Shown: piece by piece, positions 1 through 6,940 of the stretch | Layout: the number at the start of each line of letters is the position of its first letter | Position numbering within the stretch: position 1 is the stretch's first letter | Assembly (NCBI GenBank): GCA_030838265.1 | Contig: JAUTXA010000091.1 | Location: 1-15,604 of the forward strand | DNA: 15,604 nucleotides | Source: Actinomycetota bacterium | Lineage (GTDB): Bacteria > Actinomycetota > Acidimicrobiia > Acidimicrobiales > BP-101 | Direction of reading: 5' to 3' | Notes under the pieces: generated by a model | What the model saw: only the letters and a program-made list of their open reading frames with translations | Told to the model about the DNA's origin: nothing | The model's database searches: none | Translations under genes and position numbers: made by a program

Positions 1-234
1 CTCGTACGCCTCGTCGACGCCGGCGCCCACGTGAACCGAGATGACCGAGTCGTGAGGTGCCGTGGCGTCGCGGGTGACGAGCTGGACGGCGGCGTCGCCA
101 CTGGGAGATCGGTAGCGCGCCACCCACCCCAGGTTGAACTCCTCAACGCTCAACCCGAGGTAGTCAGCGTAGAAGTCACGGGCCTCGGCGATGTCAGCGA
201 CCGGAAGGTTCGCATGGATGCCGGTTACTCGCAT
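1..234 (-). CDS. VOC/glyoxalase-family protein, N-terminal part (runs off the window)
   Basis: The first 78 codons of a gene that leaves the window at its left edge. The product starts MRVTGIHANLPVADIAEARD and continues FYADYLGLSVEEFNLGW, which is the first beta-alpha-beta module of the vicinal oxygen chelate fold (glyoxalase I, bleomycin resistance and dioxygenase relatives): an aromatic/His strand, then the 'ADIAEARDFYxDYLGL' helix. A strong Shine-Dalgarno (AGGAGG, about 237-243 on the minus strand) lies just upstream of the ATG at 234, so the start is well supported. H7 is a plausible metal ligand. Members bind a divalent metal and act on varied small molecules; the substrate cannot be deduced, and the C-terminal half with the remaining ligands is not visible. 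The gene is divergent from the histidine kinase. Confidence 0.8.
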   Translation of the reverse strand, partial: MRVTGIHANLPVADIAEARDFYADYLGLSVEEFNLGWVARYRSPSGDAAVQLVTRDATAPHDSVISVHVGAGVDEAYE

Positions 235-539
235 CGATCCTCCTCGTCCCAGATGTGGGCGGCGAGTCGACGGCTTCGACCCGGGCAGGTCGACCATAAT
301 CGGCGGCCCGCCCAGCCCGTTCACCGGGATATAGGGGACCCGAACCAACCAATTGACCGGTATGGTGGACCAAGAGCCGACGTCCGCCAGCGACGACCGC
401 CGACTTTGTTCGAGTGGGAGCATGTGCGGCCGGCGAGGGGCTGTGCTGGTGGTCTCCCGCCCCATGGCCAGTGCCTCGTACCGTGCCAGGTGCGTCGCCA
501 TCCTCACGCCTGAGCCCGGCACCAGCAGAGGCGGCTTTG
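235..539. other. Divergent intergenic region between VOC gene and histidine kinase
   Basis: No gene is supported in these 305 bases. Open frames crossing it on both strands have compositions rich in W, C, P and R and no family similarity that I recognise. On the minus strand a -10-like TATATC (333 to 328) could serve the VOC gene with a leader of about 85 nt; its -35 is poor. On the plus strand TTGACCGG (353-360) followed by TATGGT (361-366) resembles promoter elements, but the spacing is not canonical. The ACCGGT core recalls the GACCGGTC sites upstream of the ligase and thiolase genes. Confidence 0.4.
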
Positions 540-2546
540 GTGGATGCAACCGAGTCACAACGATCAGTAGCAGCGCTTGAGCCCATCTCGGCGACGACCG
601 AGGAGCTGCTCGACAGCGCGCCCGACGGAGTGCTGATCGTCGATACCGCCGGAATGATCCGGCTGGTCAACCGAAAAGCCGAGGCCCTCTTCGGCTACGG
701 GCACGGGGAGCTGGCGGGCCGCCCAATCGAGATCCTCGTGCCCGAGCCGGCCAAGGCCGACCTCGACGGGTCGCGTGCCGCCTACTTCCGCTCGCCGACG
801 GCCCGATCGGTCGATGACGCGCTCGATCGCACCGCTCTGAAGAAGGACGGGACCGAGTTCTCAGCCGACGTCACCCTCTCGTTGCTCCGAACCGATCAGG
901 GGGTGTTCGTCTCGGCGAACGTCAAAGACAGCTCGGAGCGAAAGAAGACCGAGAACCAGGTCCAAGGGCGGGCTGCCACGTCACGACTCGCTTCCATCGT
1001 CGAGTTCTCGGACGACGCCATGATGGCCAAGACCCTTGAGGGTGTCATCACCACTTGGAACTCGGCCGCCGAGCAAATGTACGGCTACTCCGCCGACGAG
1101 ATCATTGGCCACAGTGTGGCGGAGCTCATGCTCCCTGCCCGAGTGGTCGAGCTAGGCCCAATCCTCGAACGATTGAAGCGGGGCGAGCGGGTCGAGAACT
1201 TCGAAACAAAGCGGGTTCGCAAGGACGGCAGCATCCTCGACCTGTCAGTGACCATCTCTCCGATCCGCGACGGACGGGGGGTGGTCACGGGCGCGTCGAC
1301 GGTCGCCCGCGACCTCACCGAGAAGAAGAAGGCGGAAGCCGCCAGCCGCACGCTCGAGGAGCAACTGCACCAGGCCCAGCGGCTCGAGAGCATCGGCCAG
1401 CTGGCGGGCGGGGTGGCCCACGACTTCAACAACCTGCTGGCCGGGATCATGAACTACGCCGATCTCGTGTCGTCGTCCCTACAGGACGAGATGAGCAGCC
1501 GGGGGTTGTCCGACGTCGAGGCCTTCGTCACGATCGCCCAGGACGTCGAGGAGATCACCAATGTGGCGCGGCGAGCCGCGGCGTTGACGCACCAACTCCT
1601 GGTGTTCAGCCGCCGCGAGGTCGTGCGTCCCGAGGTTCTCGACCTCAACGCTGTGGTCTGTGACCTCGAGGATCTCCTCCGCCGAGCGATGGGCGAGAAC
1701 GTCGACGACCTCCGCATCATCTGCGCTCCCGACCTGCCCCTGGTCAAGGCCGACCGCGGCCAGATCGATCAGGTCCTGATGAACCTGGCGGTGAACGCTC
1801 GCGACGCCATGCCGGGTGGCGGAATGCTCGAGATCGAGACGGCGAGGTTCGAGCTCGATCCGGACGAGGCCGATCTCCGCTCCATCGGGGCCGGCACCTA
1901 TGCGCTGCTGAGCATCTCGGACACCGGGACGGGCATGAGCGCGGAGGTGGCGGAGCGTGCCTTCGATCCCTTCTTCACGACCAAGCCCAAGGGCGAGGGC
2001 ACGGGCCTCGGTCTGGCGACCGTCTACGGGATCGTGACCCAGGCCGGCGGCGACGTCGCGATCTACTCCGGGCCCGGCGTGGGGACCACGATCCGGATCA
2101 GCCTTCCGATGACTTCGGATGCCGAGTCCGGGCCGTCTGCCGCTGATCTGGCCGAAGAGCGATCAGCCCGCGGCGAGACGCTGCTCTTGGTCGAGGACGA
2201 GGAGACCGTTCGGGAGCCGGCTCGTCGCATGCTGGCGCGCGAGGGGTACACGGTCCTCGCCGCGGCCAGCGCTGATGACGCGCTGGAAGTCATGAGCCGC
2301 CACCCGGGCGCCATAGACCTGCTGCTGACCGACGTCATGATGCCGGGCCGATCGGGCCGGGAGCTGGCGGCTGTCGTCCTCGAGCGGAGCCCGGCCACGC
2401 GGGTGTTGTTCATGAGTGGGTACAGCCACGACGTCATCGTGCACGAAGGCGTGCTTGACGAGGGCGTCAGCCTCATCGAAAAGCCCTTTTCGACCGACGC
2501 CATGCTGGTCAAAATCCGGGACGTGCTGGATGCGACCTCGCCGTAG
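540..2546 (+). CDS. Hybrid sensor histidine kinase (PAS-PAS-HisKA-HATPase-REC)
   Basis: A cytoplasmic hybrid kinase of 668 residues from the GTG at 540. Two PAS domains come first (about 18-135 and 145-268; the second has NSAAEQMYGYSADEIIG). A coiled segment leads into the H-box GGVAHDFNNLL with phospho-acceptor His294. The ATPase domain has its N-box around N415/N419, DTGTGM at 461-466, FDPFFTTK and GTGLGL at 487-492. A C-terminal receiver domain (about 547-663) has acidic pocket E552/D553, phospho-acceptor D598, S626 and K648. There are no membrane segments, so it senses a cytoplasmic signal through PAS. The frame is open back to 414, but that stretch is low-complexity and W/C/P-rich; the GTG at 540 has AGAGG eight bases upstream and directly precedes PAS1. 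It is probably the partner of the response regulator 152 bp downstream. No HPt domain is seen, so the phosphate route to that regulator is inferred. Confidence 0.93.
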   Translation: MDATESQRSVAALEPISATTEELLDSAPDGVLIVDTAGMIRLVNRKAEALFGYGHGELAGRPIEILVPEPAKADLDGSRAAYFRSPTARSVDDALDRTALKKDGTEFSADVTLSLLRTDQGVFVSANVKDSSERKKTENQVQGRAATSRLASIVEFSDDAMMAKTLEGVITTWNSAAEQMYGYSADEIIGHSVAELMLPARVVELGPILERLKRGERVENFETKRVRKDGSILDLSVTISPIRDGRGVVTGASTVARDLTEKKKAEAASRTLEEQLHQAQRLESIGQLAGGVAHDFNNLLAGIMNYADLVSSSLQDEMSSRGLSDVEAFVTIAQDVEEITNVARRAAALTHQLLVFSRREVVRPEVLDLNAVVCDLEDLLRRAMGENVDDLRIICAPDLPLVKADRGQIDQVLMNLAVNARDAMPGGGMLEIETARFELDPDEADLRSIGAGTYALLSISDTGTGMSAEVAERAFDPFFTTKPKGEGTGLGLATVYGIVTQAGGDVAIYSGPGVGTTIRISLPMTSDAESGPSAADLAEERSARGETLLLVEDEETVREPARRMLAREGYTVLAAASADDALEVMSRHPGAIDLLLTDVMMPGRSGRELAAVVLERSPATRVLFMSGYSHDVIVHEGVLDEGVSLIEKPFSTDAMLVKIRDVLDATSP

Positions 2547-2698
2547 GCACGAAAGGGGCCGCCGGAAATTGGGACGCTCGGCGTAATCAGCGCCGCCCAG
2601 AGGCGTTGTTCGGGTGTCGACGGGCGCGGTCGCGACGCGAAGGATCGGGGCGGAAGAACACGTTCCGTGGTTTGGCTAAGGGAGACCCCACGCAGTCG

Positions 2699-4429
2699 AT
2701 GAAGAAGGTGTTGCTCGTCGACGACGACGAGGCTTTTCGCCGCAGCACGGCTCGAATGCTGGCCCAGCACGGGTACACATGCGTCGAAGCGGCCAACAGC
2801 GCGGAGGCGCGCGCCGTGCTCGATGCCGAAGAGGACGTCGCCGCTCTGCTGTGCGACATCCGGATGCCGGGCCAGTCCGGGATGGAGCTCTTGAGCGAGC
2901 TGACGGCCGACTTCCCCGATCTGGCCGTCATCATGACCACCGGCGTTGACGATCCCCGCACGGCCGAGGTGGCCTTCGACGCAGGCGCCTTTGGCTACGT
3001 GGTCAAGCCCTTCGAGGCCAACGAGCTCTTGGTCAGTCTGGCCAGCGCCCTCAGACGGCAGGAGCTTGAGTCGGCGAGCCGTCGTCGTTTGCGACATCTC
3101 GAGCAGACGGTCGAACGAACGAGGATCGTCGACGAGGTGGTCGAGGGACTCGCCAGCGCGGCCGTCTCGTCGCCGGACGGCGAGGAGGAGCTCATCGATC
3201 GGCTGTCGCTTGCCGTGTCGCTCCGCGACGAAGAGACCGGCCGCCACATCGAGCGCATGAGCCGGTACTGCGTCGTGTTGGCCGAAGCCGTGGGTTACAC
3301 GGGCATGTCCCACAACGACCTGCGTCTGGCGACGGCCTTGCACGATGTCGGCAAGATCGGGGTCCCGGACGACATCCTGCTGAAGCCGGGGTCGCTCTCG
3401 AGCGACGAGTACGTCGCCATGCAAGGTCACGCCCGAATCGGCTATCAGCTGCTGGCCGGTTCGACCTCGTCGCTCATGAGCGCTGCCGCCGAGATTGCCC
3501 TCTCCCACCACGAGTGGTGGGACGGGAGCGGTTATCCGCGCGGGCTGCGAGGCGCCGAGATCGCAGAGGCGGCCAGGATCGCGGCTGTGGCCGACGTCTT
3601 CGACGGCCTCACCAGCGACCGTGTCTACCGCTCGGCCATGCCCTTTGACGCGGCCCTGACGATCATGGAGGAGCTCCGCGGCCGCCAGTTCGAACCCCGA
3701 CTGTTCGACGCTCTGGTCGAGTCGCTCGACCAGATCACCGCCATCCGCCAGGCCTATCCCGACCAAGAGGGGCCGAGGCGCATACGCGTCTTGGTTGTCG
3801 ACGACCACGAGATCTTCTCCCAGAGCCTCGTTCGGCTCCTGGGAGCCAAGGCTGAGCTCAAGGTGGTCGGTACGGCGGGCAGCGTGGCGGAGTCAGTCGT
3901 GGCTGCGGTGGCGTATCAGCCGGACGTGATCCTGATGGATCTCGAGCTGCCTGACGGGAGCGGCTCCGAAGCCACCCAACAGATCAAGGCTCTGACCCCG
4001 TCGGTCAAGGTGATCATGCTCACGGCTCGTACCGACGACGAGGCCCTGATCGACGCGATCGCGGCCGGCTGCTCCGGGTTCGTCAAGAAAGAGGACGCCG
4101 TCGACGTCCTTCTCGCCGCCATCGTCGCCGCTCACGAGGGCGAGACGATCAGCCCGCCCTCCGAGCTGCGCCCGCTGCTCGGGAGACTGCGCCCGACCCG
4201 GCGGGGCCTAGGGGCCGATCTCACGCCGAGGGAGACCCAGGTGCTGCTCCTCATAGCTGCCGGGTTGGTCAACAAGGAGATCGCCGAGGCCGTGGGCATC
4301 CGGCTGAACACGGTCCGCAACCACGTCCAGAACATCCTCTACAAGCTGCGAGCGCACTCGAAGCTCGAGGCCGTGGCGACCGCGGTCCGCGAGGGCCTCA
4401 TCGACTATCGCGGCGACGTGGCGGGCTAG
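2699..4429 (+). CDS. Response regulator fusion: REC, HD-GYP, REC, LuxR-type DNA-binding domain
   Basis: A 576-residue protein with two complete response-regulator outputs in one chain. REC1 (2-119) has DDDE near the start, phospho-acceptor D53 and K103. The HD-GYP domain (about 150-350) keeps H183, HD at 215-216 within HDVGKIGVPD, H244, HHE at 270-272, GYP at 278-280 and D299, so the c-di-GMP phosphodiesterase site looks intact. REC2 (362-474) is NarL-like, with DD near its start, D414 and K463. A LuxR/GerE helix-turn-helix closes the protein (508-562, TPRETQVLLLIAAGLVNKEI). The ATG at 2699 begins the canonical REC beta strand MKKVLLVDDDE; upstream codons are not domain-like. AAGGGAG lies about 14 nt upstream, rather far. 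It follows the hybrid kinase and is probably its partner. REC-HD-GYP and NarL-type proteins are usually separate; the reading frame here is continuous and in register. Confidence 0.93.
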   Translation: MKKVLLVDDDEAFRRSTARMLAQHGYTCVEAANSAEARAVLDAEEDVAALLCDIRMPGQSGMELLSELTADFPDLAVIMTTGVDDPRTAEVAFDAGAFGYVVKPFEANELLVSLASALRRQELESASRRRLRHLEQTVERTRIVDEVVEGLASAAVSSPDGEEELIDRLSLAVSLRDEETGRHIERMSRYCVVLAEAVGYTGMSHNDLRLATALHDVGKIGVPDDILLKPGSLSSDEYVAMQGHARIGYQLLAGSTSSLMSAAAEIALSHHEWWDGSGYPRGLRGAEIAEAARIAAVADVFDGLTSDRVYRSAMPFDAALTIMEELRGRQFEPRLFDALVESLDQITAIRQAYPDQEGPRRIRVLVVDDHEIFSQSLVRLLGAKAELKVVGTAGSVAESVVAAVAYQPDVILMDLELPDGSGSEATQQIKALTPSVKVIMLTARTDDEALIDAIAAGCSGFVKKEDAVDVLLAAIVAAHEGETISPPSELRPLLGRLRPTRRGLGADLTPRETQVLLLIAAGLVNKEIAEAVGIRLNTVRNHVQNILYKLRAHSKLEAVATAVREGLIDYRGDVAG

Positions 4430-4476
4430 CGCGAACGCATCTGCTGTCTGACGCCGGTCGTGTCGATACCCAAGAC

Positions 4477-4638
4477 ATGAAGCCCGACCGCGATGCGAAG
4501 AGGCTGGTGCAGATCCGGGACAGGATCGAGGCCCTGTCCGTGGTCGACAACGACAACTTCAATCTGCCGGCCCGCTACCGCGCCCTCGTGAAGCTGGAGA
4601 CGATCCTGTCTCAGCGCGTGGCCACAGGCGTCCGTTAG
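4477..4638 (+). CDS. Small hypothetical protein, 53 residues
   Basis: ATG at 4477 to TAG at 4636-4638 encodes MKPDRDAKRLVQIRDRIEAL and continues to end LSQRVATGVR. The product is charged, probably helical, with no Cys, signal peptide or membrane segment. Codon third positions are almost all G or C, as in neighbouring genes, which supports coding. No Shine-Dalgarno is visible; GATACC about seven bases upstream resembles a -10 element, so a leaderless transcript is possible. It lies 47 bp after the response regulator on the same strand. Its TAG overlaps the TAA of the convergent MgtC-like gene (shared bases 4635-4638). I do not recognise the family. Confidence 0.5.
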   Translation: MKPDRDAKRLVQIRDRIEALSVVDNDNFNLPARYRALVKLETILSQRVATGVR

Positions 4639-5132
4639 GCGAGCTCGTCTAGACCCGTCGGGCTCGGTCTCTCCTGGGCGTTCTCGGGTGGTGGCTCGAA
4701 GTCCTCGGCAAAGCGCTTGTGGTAACGGCGTGCGTCGAGGAAGGACAGGACCCGCACGTGGGGCAGCTCGAGGATGAAGAGCACGCCGACCATCGTGACC
4801 GCGCCCAGGACCAGATGGCCGTAGCCCACGACCACGCCGATGGCGGCGGAGGCGAATATCGCCGCCGCGGTCGTGACGCCGTAGATCATCCCGCCCTCGC
4901 CCTGGATCAAGACACCGGCCCCGATGAAGCCCACGCCCGTGACGACTCCGGCGACAGCTTGCGGCGAGCTCCGCGCCGCCACCGCTGTCACTGCTGCTGA
5001 TGCCGCCCCGACGAGGGCAAAGGTGCGATCCCCGGCTGGCGAGCCTCGCAGCTCGCGCTCGAAGCCGAGAACAAACGCCAAACCGAACCCGAGGGCGATG
5101 CGAGCCAGCAGCGCCCAGTCGTGGGTGGCCAT
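4635..5132 (-). CDS. MgtC/SapB-family membrane protein
   Basis: A 165-residue membrane protein. The N-terminal half carries the MgtC/SapB signature: a first helix (about 7-25), then LGFERELRGSPAGDRTFALV, then a second helix, followed by a glycine-rich stretch (VTGVGFIGAGVLIQGEG) and two or three further hydrophobic helices up to about 120. The hydrophilic tail is short, so this is a short MgtC-type protein and lacks the large C-terminal domain of Salmonella MgtC. The family is linked to magnesium limitation and envelope homeostasis; it is not itself an established magnesium transporter. The ATG at 5132 sits right before the first helix. CATACT ends six bases before it, and no clear Shine-Dalgarno is seen. 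The gene lies 41 bp downstream of an OsmC-like gene on the same strand and may share its transcript. Confidence 0.85.
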   Translation of the reverse strand: MATHDWALLARIALGFGLAFVLGFERELRGSPAGDRTFALVGAASAAVTAVAARSSPQAVAGVVTGVGFIGAGVLIQGEGGMIYGVTTAAAIFASAAIGVVVGYGHLVLGAVTMVGVLFILELPHVRVLSFLDARRYHKRFAEDFEPPPENAQERPSPTGLDELA

Positions 5133-5173
5133 GCTCTCAGTATGAACGCCGGCCCCTCGCGACAGGGTGAGGG

Positions 5174-5680
5174 TCAGGCCCGGCTGACGGTGAGCAGGGT
5201 GTCGCCCGCGATGGTTTGGTAGACGACGCAGTAGCGCTCGGTCAGGCGGAGCAGCGTGTCGAGCTCGTCGTCCGTCGCGTGGGTGTCGAGGTCGAAGCGG
5301 ACGCGGATCGCCCGGAAACCGACCGGTGCCTCTTTGCTGACGGACAGGGTGCCTCGGAAGTCGAGGTCGCCCTCGACGTGCACCGCACCCGAGAGCACCT
5401 CGATGCCGAGCGACGTGGCGACGGCCCGGAGCGTCACCCCGGCGCAGGCCGCCAGCGCCTCGAGAAGCATGTCGCCGGAGCACAGCAGTTGACCGTCGCC
5501 CCCACTGGCCGGGTGCAGCCCGGCTTCGGCCATGGCCCGGCCGGTGGCGACCGAACAGGACACTCCCTCGCCGAGCGTGCCGTCCGCCTTCAGCGTGACG
5601 AGGGCCGCCTCCGGCTCGCTGACGTAGCGGTCCTTCAGTGGCTGTTGGATGGCGCGCAGCTCATCCCGGGTGATTGCCAT
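5174..5680 (-). CDS. OsmC-like thiol protein
   Basis: A 168-residue protein of the OsmC/Ohr superfamily, which reduces organic hydroperoxides or related substrates with a pair of cysteines. The likely redox pair is C79 in the central helix (LLEALAACAGVTLRAV) and C151 in ERYCVVYQT, matching the spaced Cys pair of the family; C42 and C67 are extra. The N-terminal 30 residues (MAITRDELRAIQQPLKDRY) are a helical extension seen in the YhfA-like branch rather than classical OsmC. The ATG at 5680 lies only three bases after the TGA of the rhodanese-CBS gene (TGA GGC ATG), so translation is probably coupled. This is a different subfamily from the OsmC at 6475-6903. The exact substrate is not deducible. 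Confidence 0.86.
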   Translation of the reverse strand: MAITRDELRAIQQPLKDRYVSEPEAALVTLKADGTLGEGVSCSVATGRAMAEAGLHPASGGDGQLLCSGDMLLEALAACAGVTLRAVATSLGIEVLSGAVHVEGDLDFRGTLSVSKEAPVGFRAIRVRFDLDTHATDDELDTLLRLTERYCVVYQTIAGDTLLTVSRA

Positions 5681-5683
5681 GCC

Positions 5684-6352
5684 TCAGTATGCGGCGTCCC
5701 GCACCTTGTCGGCTGTGCTGAGTCCAACGAGGACGCCGGTCGATGTCGTGACGAGGACCCAGGGAGGGTGCTTCTCGCCGAGCTTGGGCGCGAGCTCTTT
5801 GGCGCTCACGTTGGGGCGGTAGGTGCTCGGTCCCTCGTGCATGACGTCCGCCGCCCGCGGCGCGTCGCCGCTATCGCTGAGATCACTGGCCTTGACCAAT
5901 CCGAGCACCACCTGCCGATCGTTCACGACGATGCACACCGGCGAGGCACCGAGGTCGGGGACGGGGTCGTCGATCCCGCAGGTGGGCGGGTCGTCGACCA
6001 GGTCGGCCAGCCGCGTCAGCGAGGCGTTGGTTCCCTCAAGCGGGAGGCCGGCTGCCGCCCAGTCGGCCTTCCCGGCGACGTAGTCGAAGACCGAGGTAAA
6101 GCCGAGTTGCTCGAGCCGCCACGCGGCCCGCGGGCTGAGGTCTCAAAGGGAGTCCCAGCAGTAGACGACGACAGGACGGCCGACGTCGAGCTCGGTCGGC
6201 GCCCGCTCGGCGATCTTGCGCAAGGGGATGTGGACGGCACCGGGCAGGTGCTCCTCGTCGAACTCGTCCTTGGGTAGCACCTCGACCAGCTGCACGTCGG
6301 GCCGGGAGGCCAGCATCTCCTGCAGCTGGGCCCGGGTCATGTCCGTCGGCAC
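5684..6352 (-). CDS. Rhodanese-CBS fusion with an in-frame UGA at codon 70 (candidate selenoprotein or nonsense-interrupted gene)
   Basis: Reading from the GTG at 6352 (GGTAGG nine bases upstream; the ATG at 6340 is an alternative), the frame runs to TGA at 5684-5686 with one internal TGA at 6145-6143. Before it: a rhodanese half with DVQLVEVLPKDEF, HLPGAVHIPL and PVVVYCWDSL, where C65 ends the strand that carries the catalytic Cys in GlpE-type rhodaneses. After it, in the same frame: DLSPRAAWRLEQLGF and DYVAGKADWAAAGLP, exactly the rest of a rhodanese domain. From about residue 110 there is a CBS-type pair (VCIVVNDRQVVLGLVKASDL, AADVMHEGPSTYRP, VLVTTSTGVLVGLSTADKV). Apart from the UGA nothing is degenerate over 222 codons. 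In relatives I recall Cys at the UGA position. Options: Sec insertion, a recent Cys-to-stop mutation, or a base-call error. Rhodaneses transfer sulfane sulfur; CBS domains bind adenosyl ligands. Confidence 0.75.
6112..6130 (-). other. SECIS-like hairpin downstream of the in-frame UGA
   Basis: On the minus strand, CGGGCCGC (6130 to 6123) pairs with GCGGCTCG (6119 to 6112), giving eight base pairs including one G-U, closed by a three-base GTG loop. Twenty bases separate the UGA from the first loop base, which is G. As I recall it, the bacterial SECIS pattern is an upper stem of 4-16 bp, a small loop with G in its first two positions and 16-37 nt from the UGA; this hairpin fits. GC-rich coding sequence forms such hairpins easily, so this is suggestive only. 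Confidence 0.35.
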
Positions 6353-6474
6353 GACGCGGAACCTACCCGACCGGGCGCCGCGGGAATCTGTTGCAATGCA
6401 TGGCGCGCGCGACGACGAGGCGCTCAGTGTCCTGCGGGCGGCACTGGCCGCCAATGTGGACCGCTGAGTCGCTA

Positions 6475-6903
6475 CTACGAGCTGAGGGTGGCCTTGAGGG
6501 TGATGTCGACCGAGGCCAGGGCGCGCGAGACCGGGCAGCCGCTCTTGGTGGCCTCGGCCAGTTCCTGGAACTTGGCGTCGTCGATCCCGCTGACCTTGAC
6601 CTCACTGATCAGGTCGATGCGGGTGATCGAGAACCCTGCGTCGCCCTTGTCGAGGTGCACGTTGGCTGTGGTCTGCACCGAGTCGGGCACATGGCCGGCC
6701 TTGGTGAGGCTGCTGGCGAAGGCCATCGAGAAGCAGCCGGCGTGGGCGGCGGCGATGAGCTCCTCGGGGTTGGTGCCTGTCCCCTCCTCGAAGCGCGACG
6801 AGAACGAGTAGGCCCCCTCGAAGGCGCCGCTGCCGAAGCGCATGGTGCCCTTGCCGTCAGTGAGCGAGCCTTCCCATTGGGCGTCAGCCTTGCGTGTGGG
6901 CAT
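6475..6903 (-). CDS. osmC: OsmC, organic hydroperoxide reductase
   Basis: A 142-residue protein that follows classical OsmC along its whole length: ADAQWEGSLTDGKGTM at the start, SSRFEEGTGTNPEELIAAAH, then AGCFSMAFASSL, and TKSGCPVSRAL near the end. The catalytic pair is C57 (peroxidatic) and C123 (resolving); R37 and E47/E48 are the usual active-site residues around the first Cys. OsmC is a homodimeric, thiol-dependent reductase of organic hydroperoxides in the cytoplasm. The ATG at 6903 has GGAGG ten bases upstream; the in-frame upstream extension reaches into the preceding gene and is not family-like. It lies 37 bp after the EamA transporter gene, so it may be co-transcribed with it, although its strong ribosome site would also suit its own promoter. 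Confidence 0.94.
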   Translation of the reverse strand: MPTRKADAQWEGSLTDGKGTMRFGSGAFEGAYSFSSRFEEGTGTNPEELIAAAHAGCFSMAFASSLTKAGHVPDSVQTTANVHLDKGDAGFSITRIDLISEVKVSGIDDAKFQELAEATKSGCPVSRALASVDITLKATLSS

Positions 6904-6940
6904 CTCGAGTAATCCTCCGTGGTTGCGAACAGGCCGGAGC

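Noticed and set aside
414..539. N-terminal extension of the histidine kinase to a GTG at 414
   Set aside because: The 42 extra residues are W/C/P-rich with no domain similarity, and the GTG at 540 has a better ribosome site and sits just before PAS1.
2577..2600. CGGCG/CGCCG hairpin between kinase and response regulator as a terminator
   Set aside because: Five pairs with a seven-base loop and no T-run; the two genes are more likely co-transcribed.
2063..3808. Long minus-strand open frame (581 codons) across the kinase and response-regulator genes
   Set aside because: It is antisense to two certain genes, has no recognisable domain, and arises from GC-rich third positions.
5684..5938. CBS part as a separate gene from the GTG at 5938
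   Set aside because: No Shine-Dalgarno precedes it, and the coding sequence continues upstream in the same frame as the rhodanese second half, so it is the end of one longer gene.
6437..6452. GGCGGC-ACTG-GCCGCC hairpin as terminator for osmC
   Set aside because: The stem is only six pairs and no T-run follows on the minus strand; in this GC-rich DNA such hairpins occur by chance.
6353..6454. N-terminal extension of the rhodanese gene to 6454
   Set aside because: The added residues (Ala/Arg/Ser-rich) are not rhodanese-like, whereas the GTG at 6352 begins the usual PTDMTRAQL-type N-terminus.
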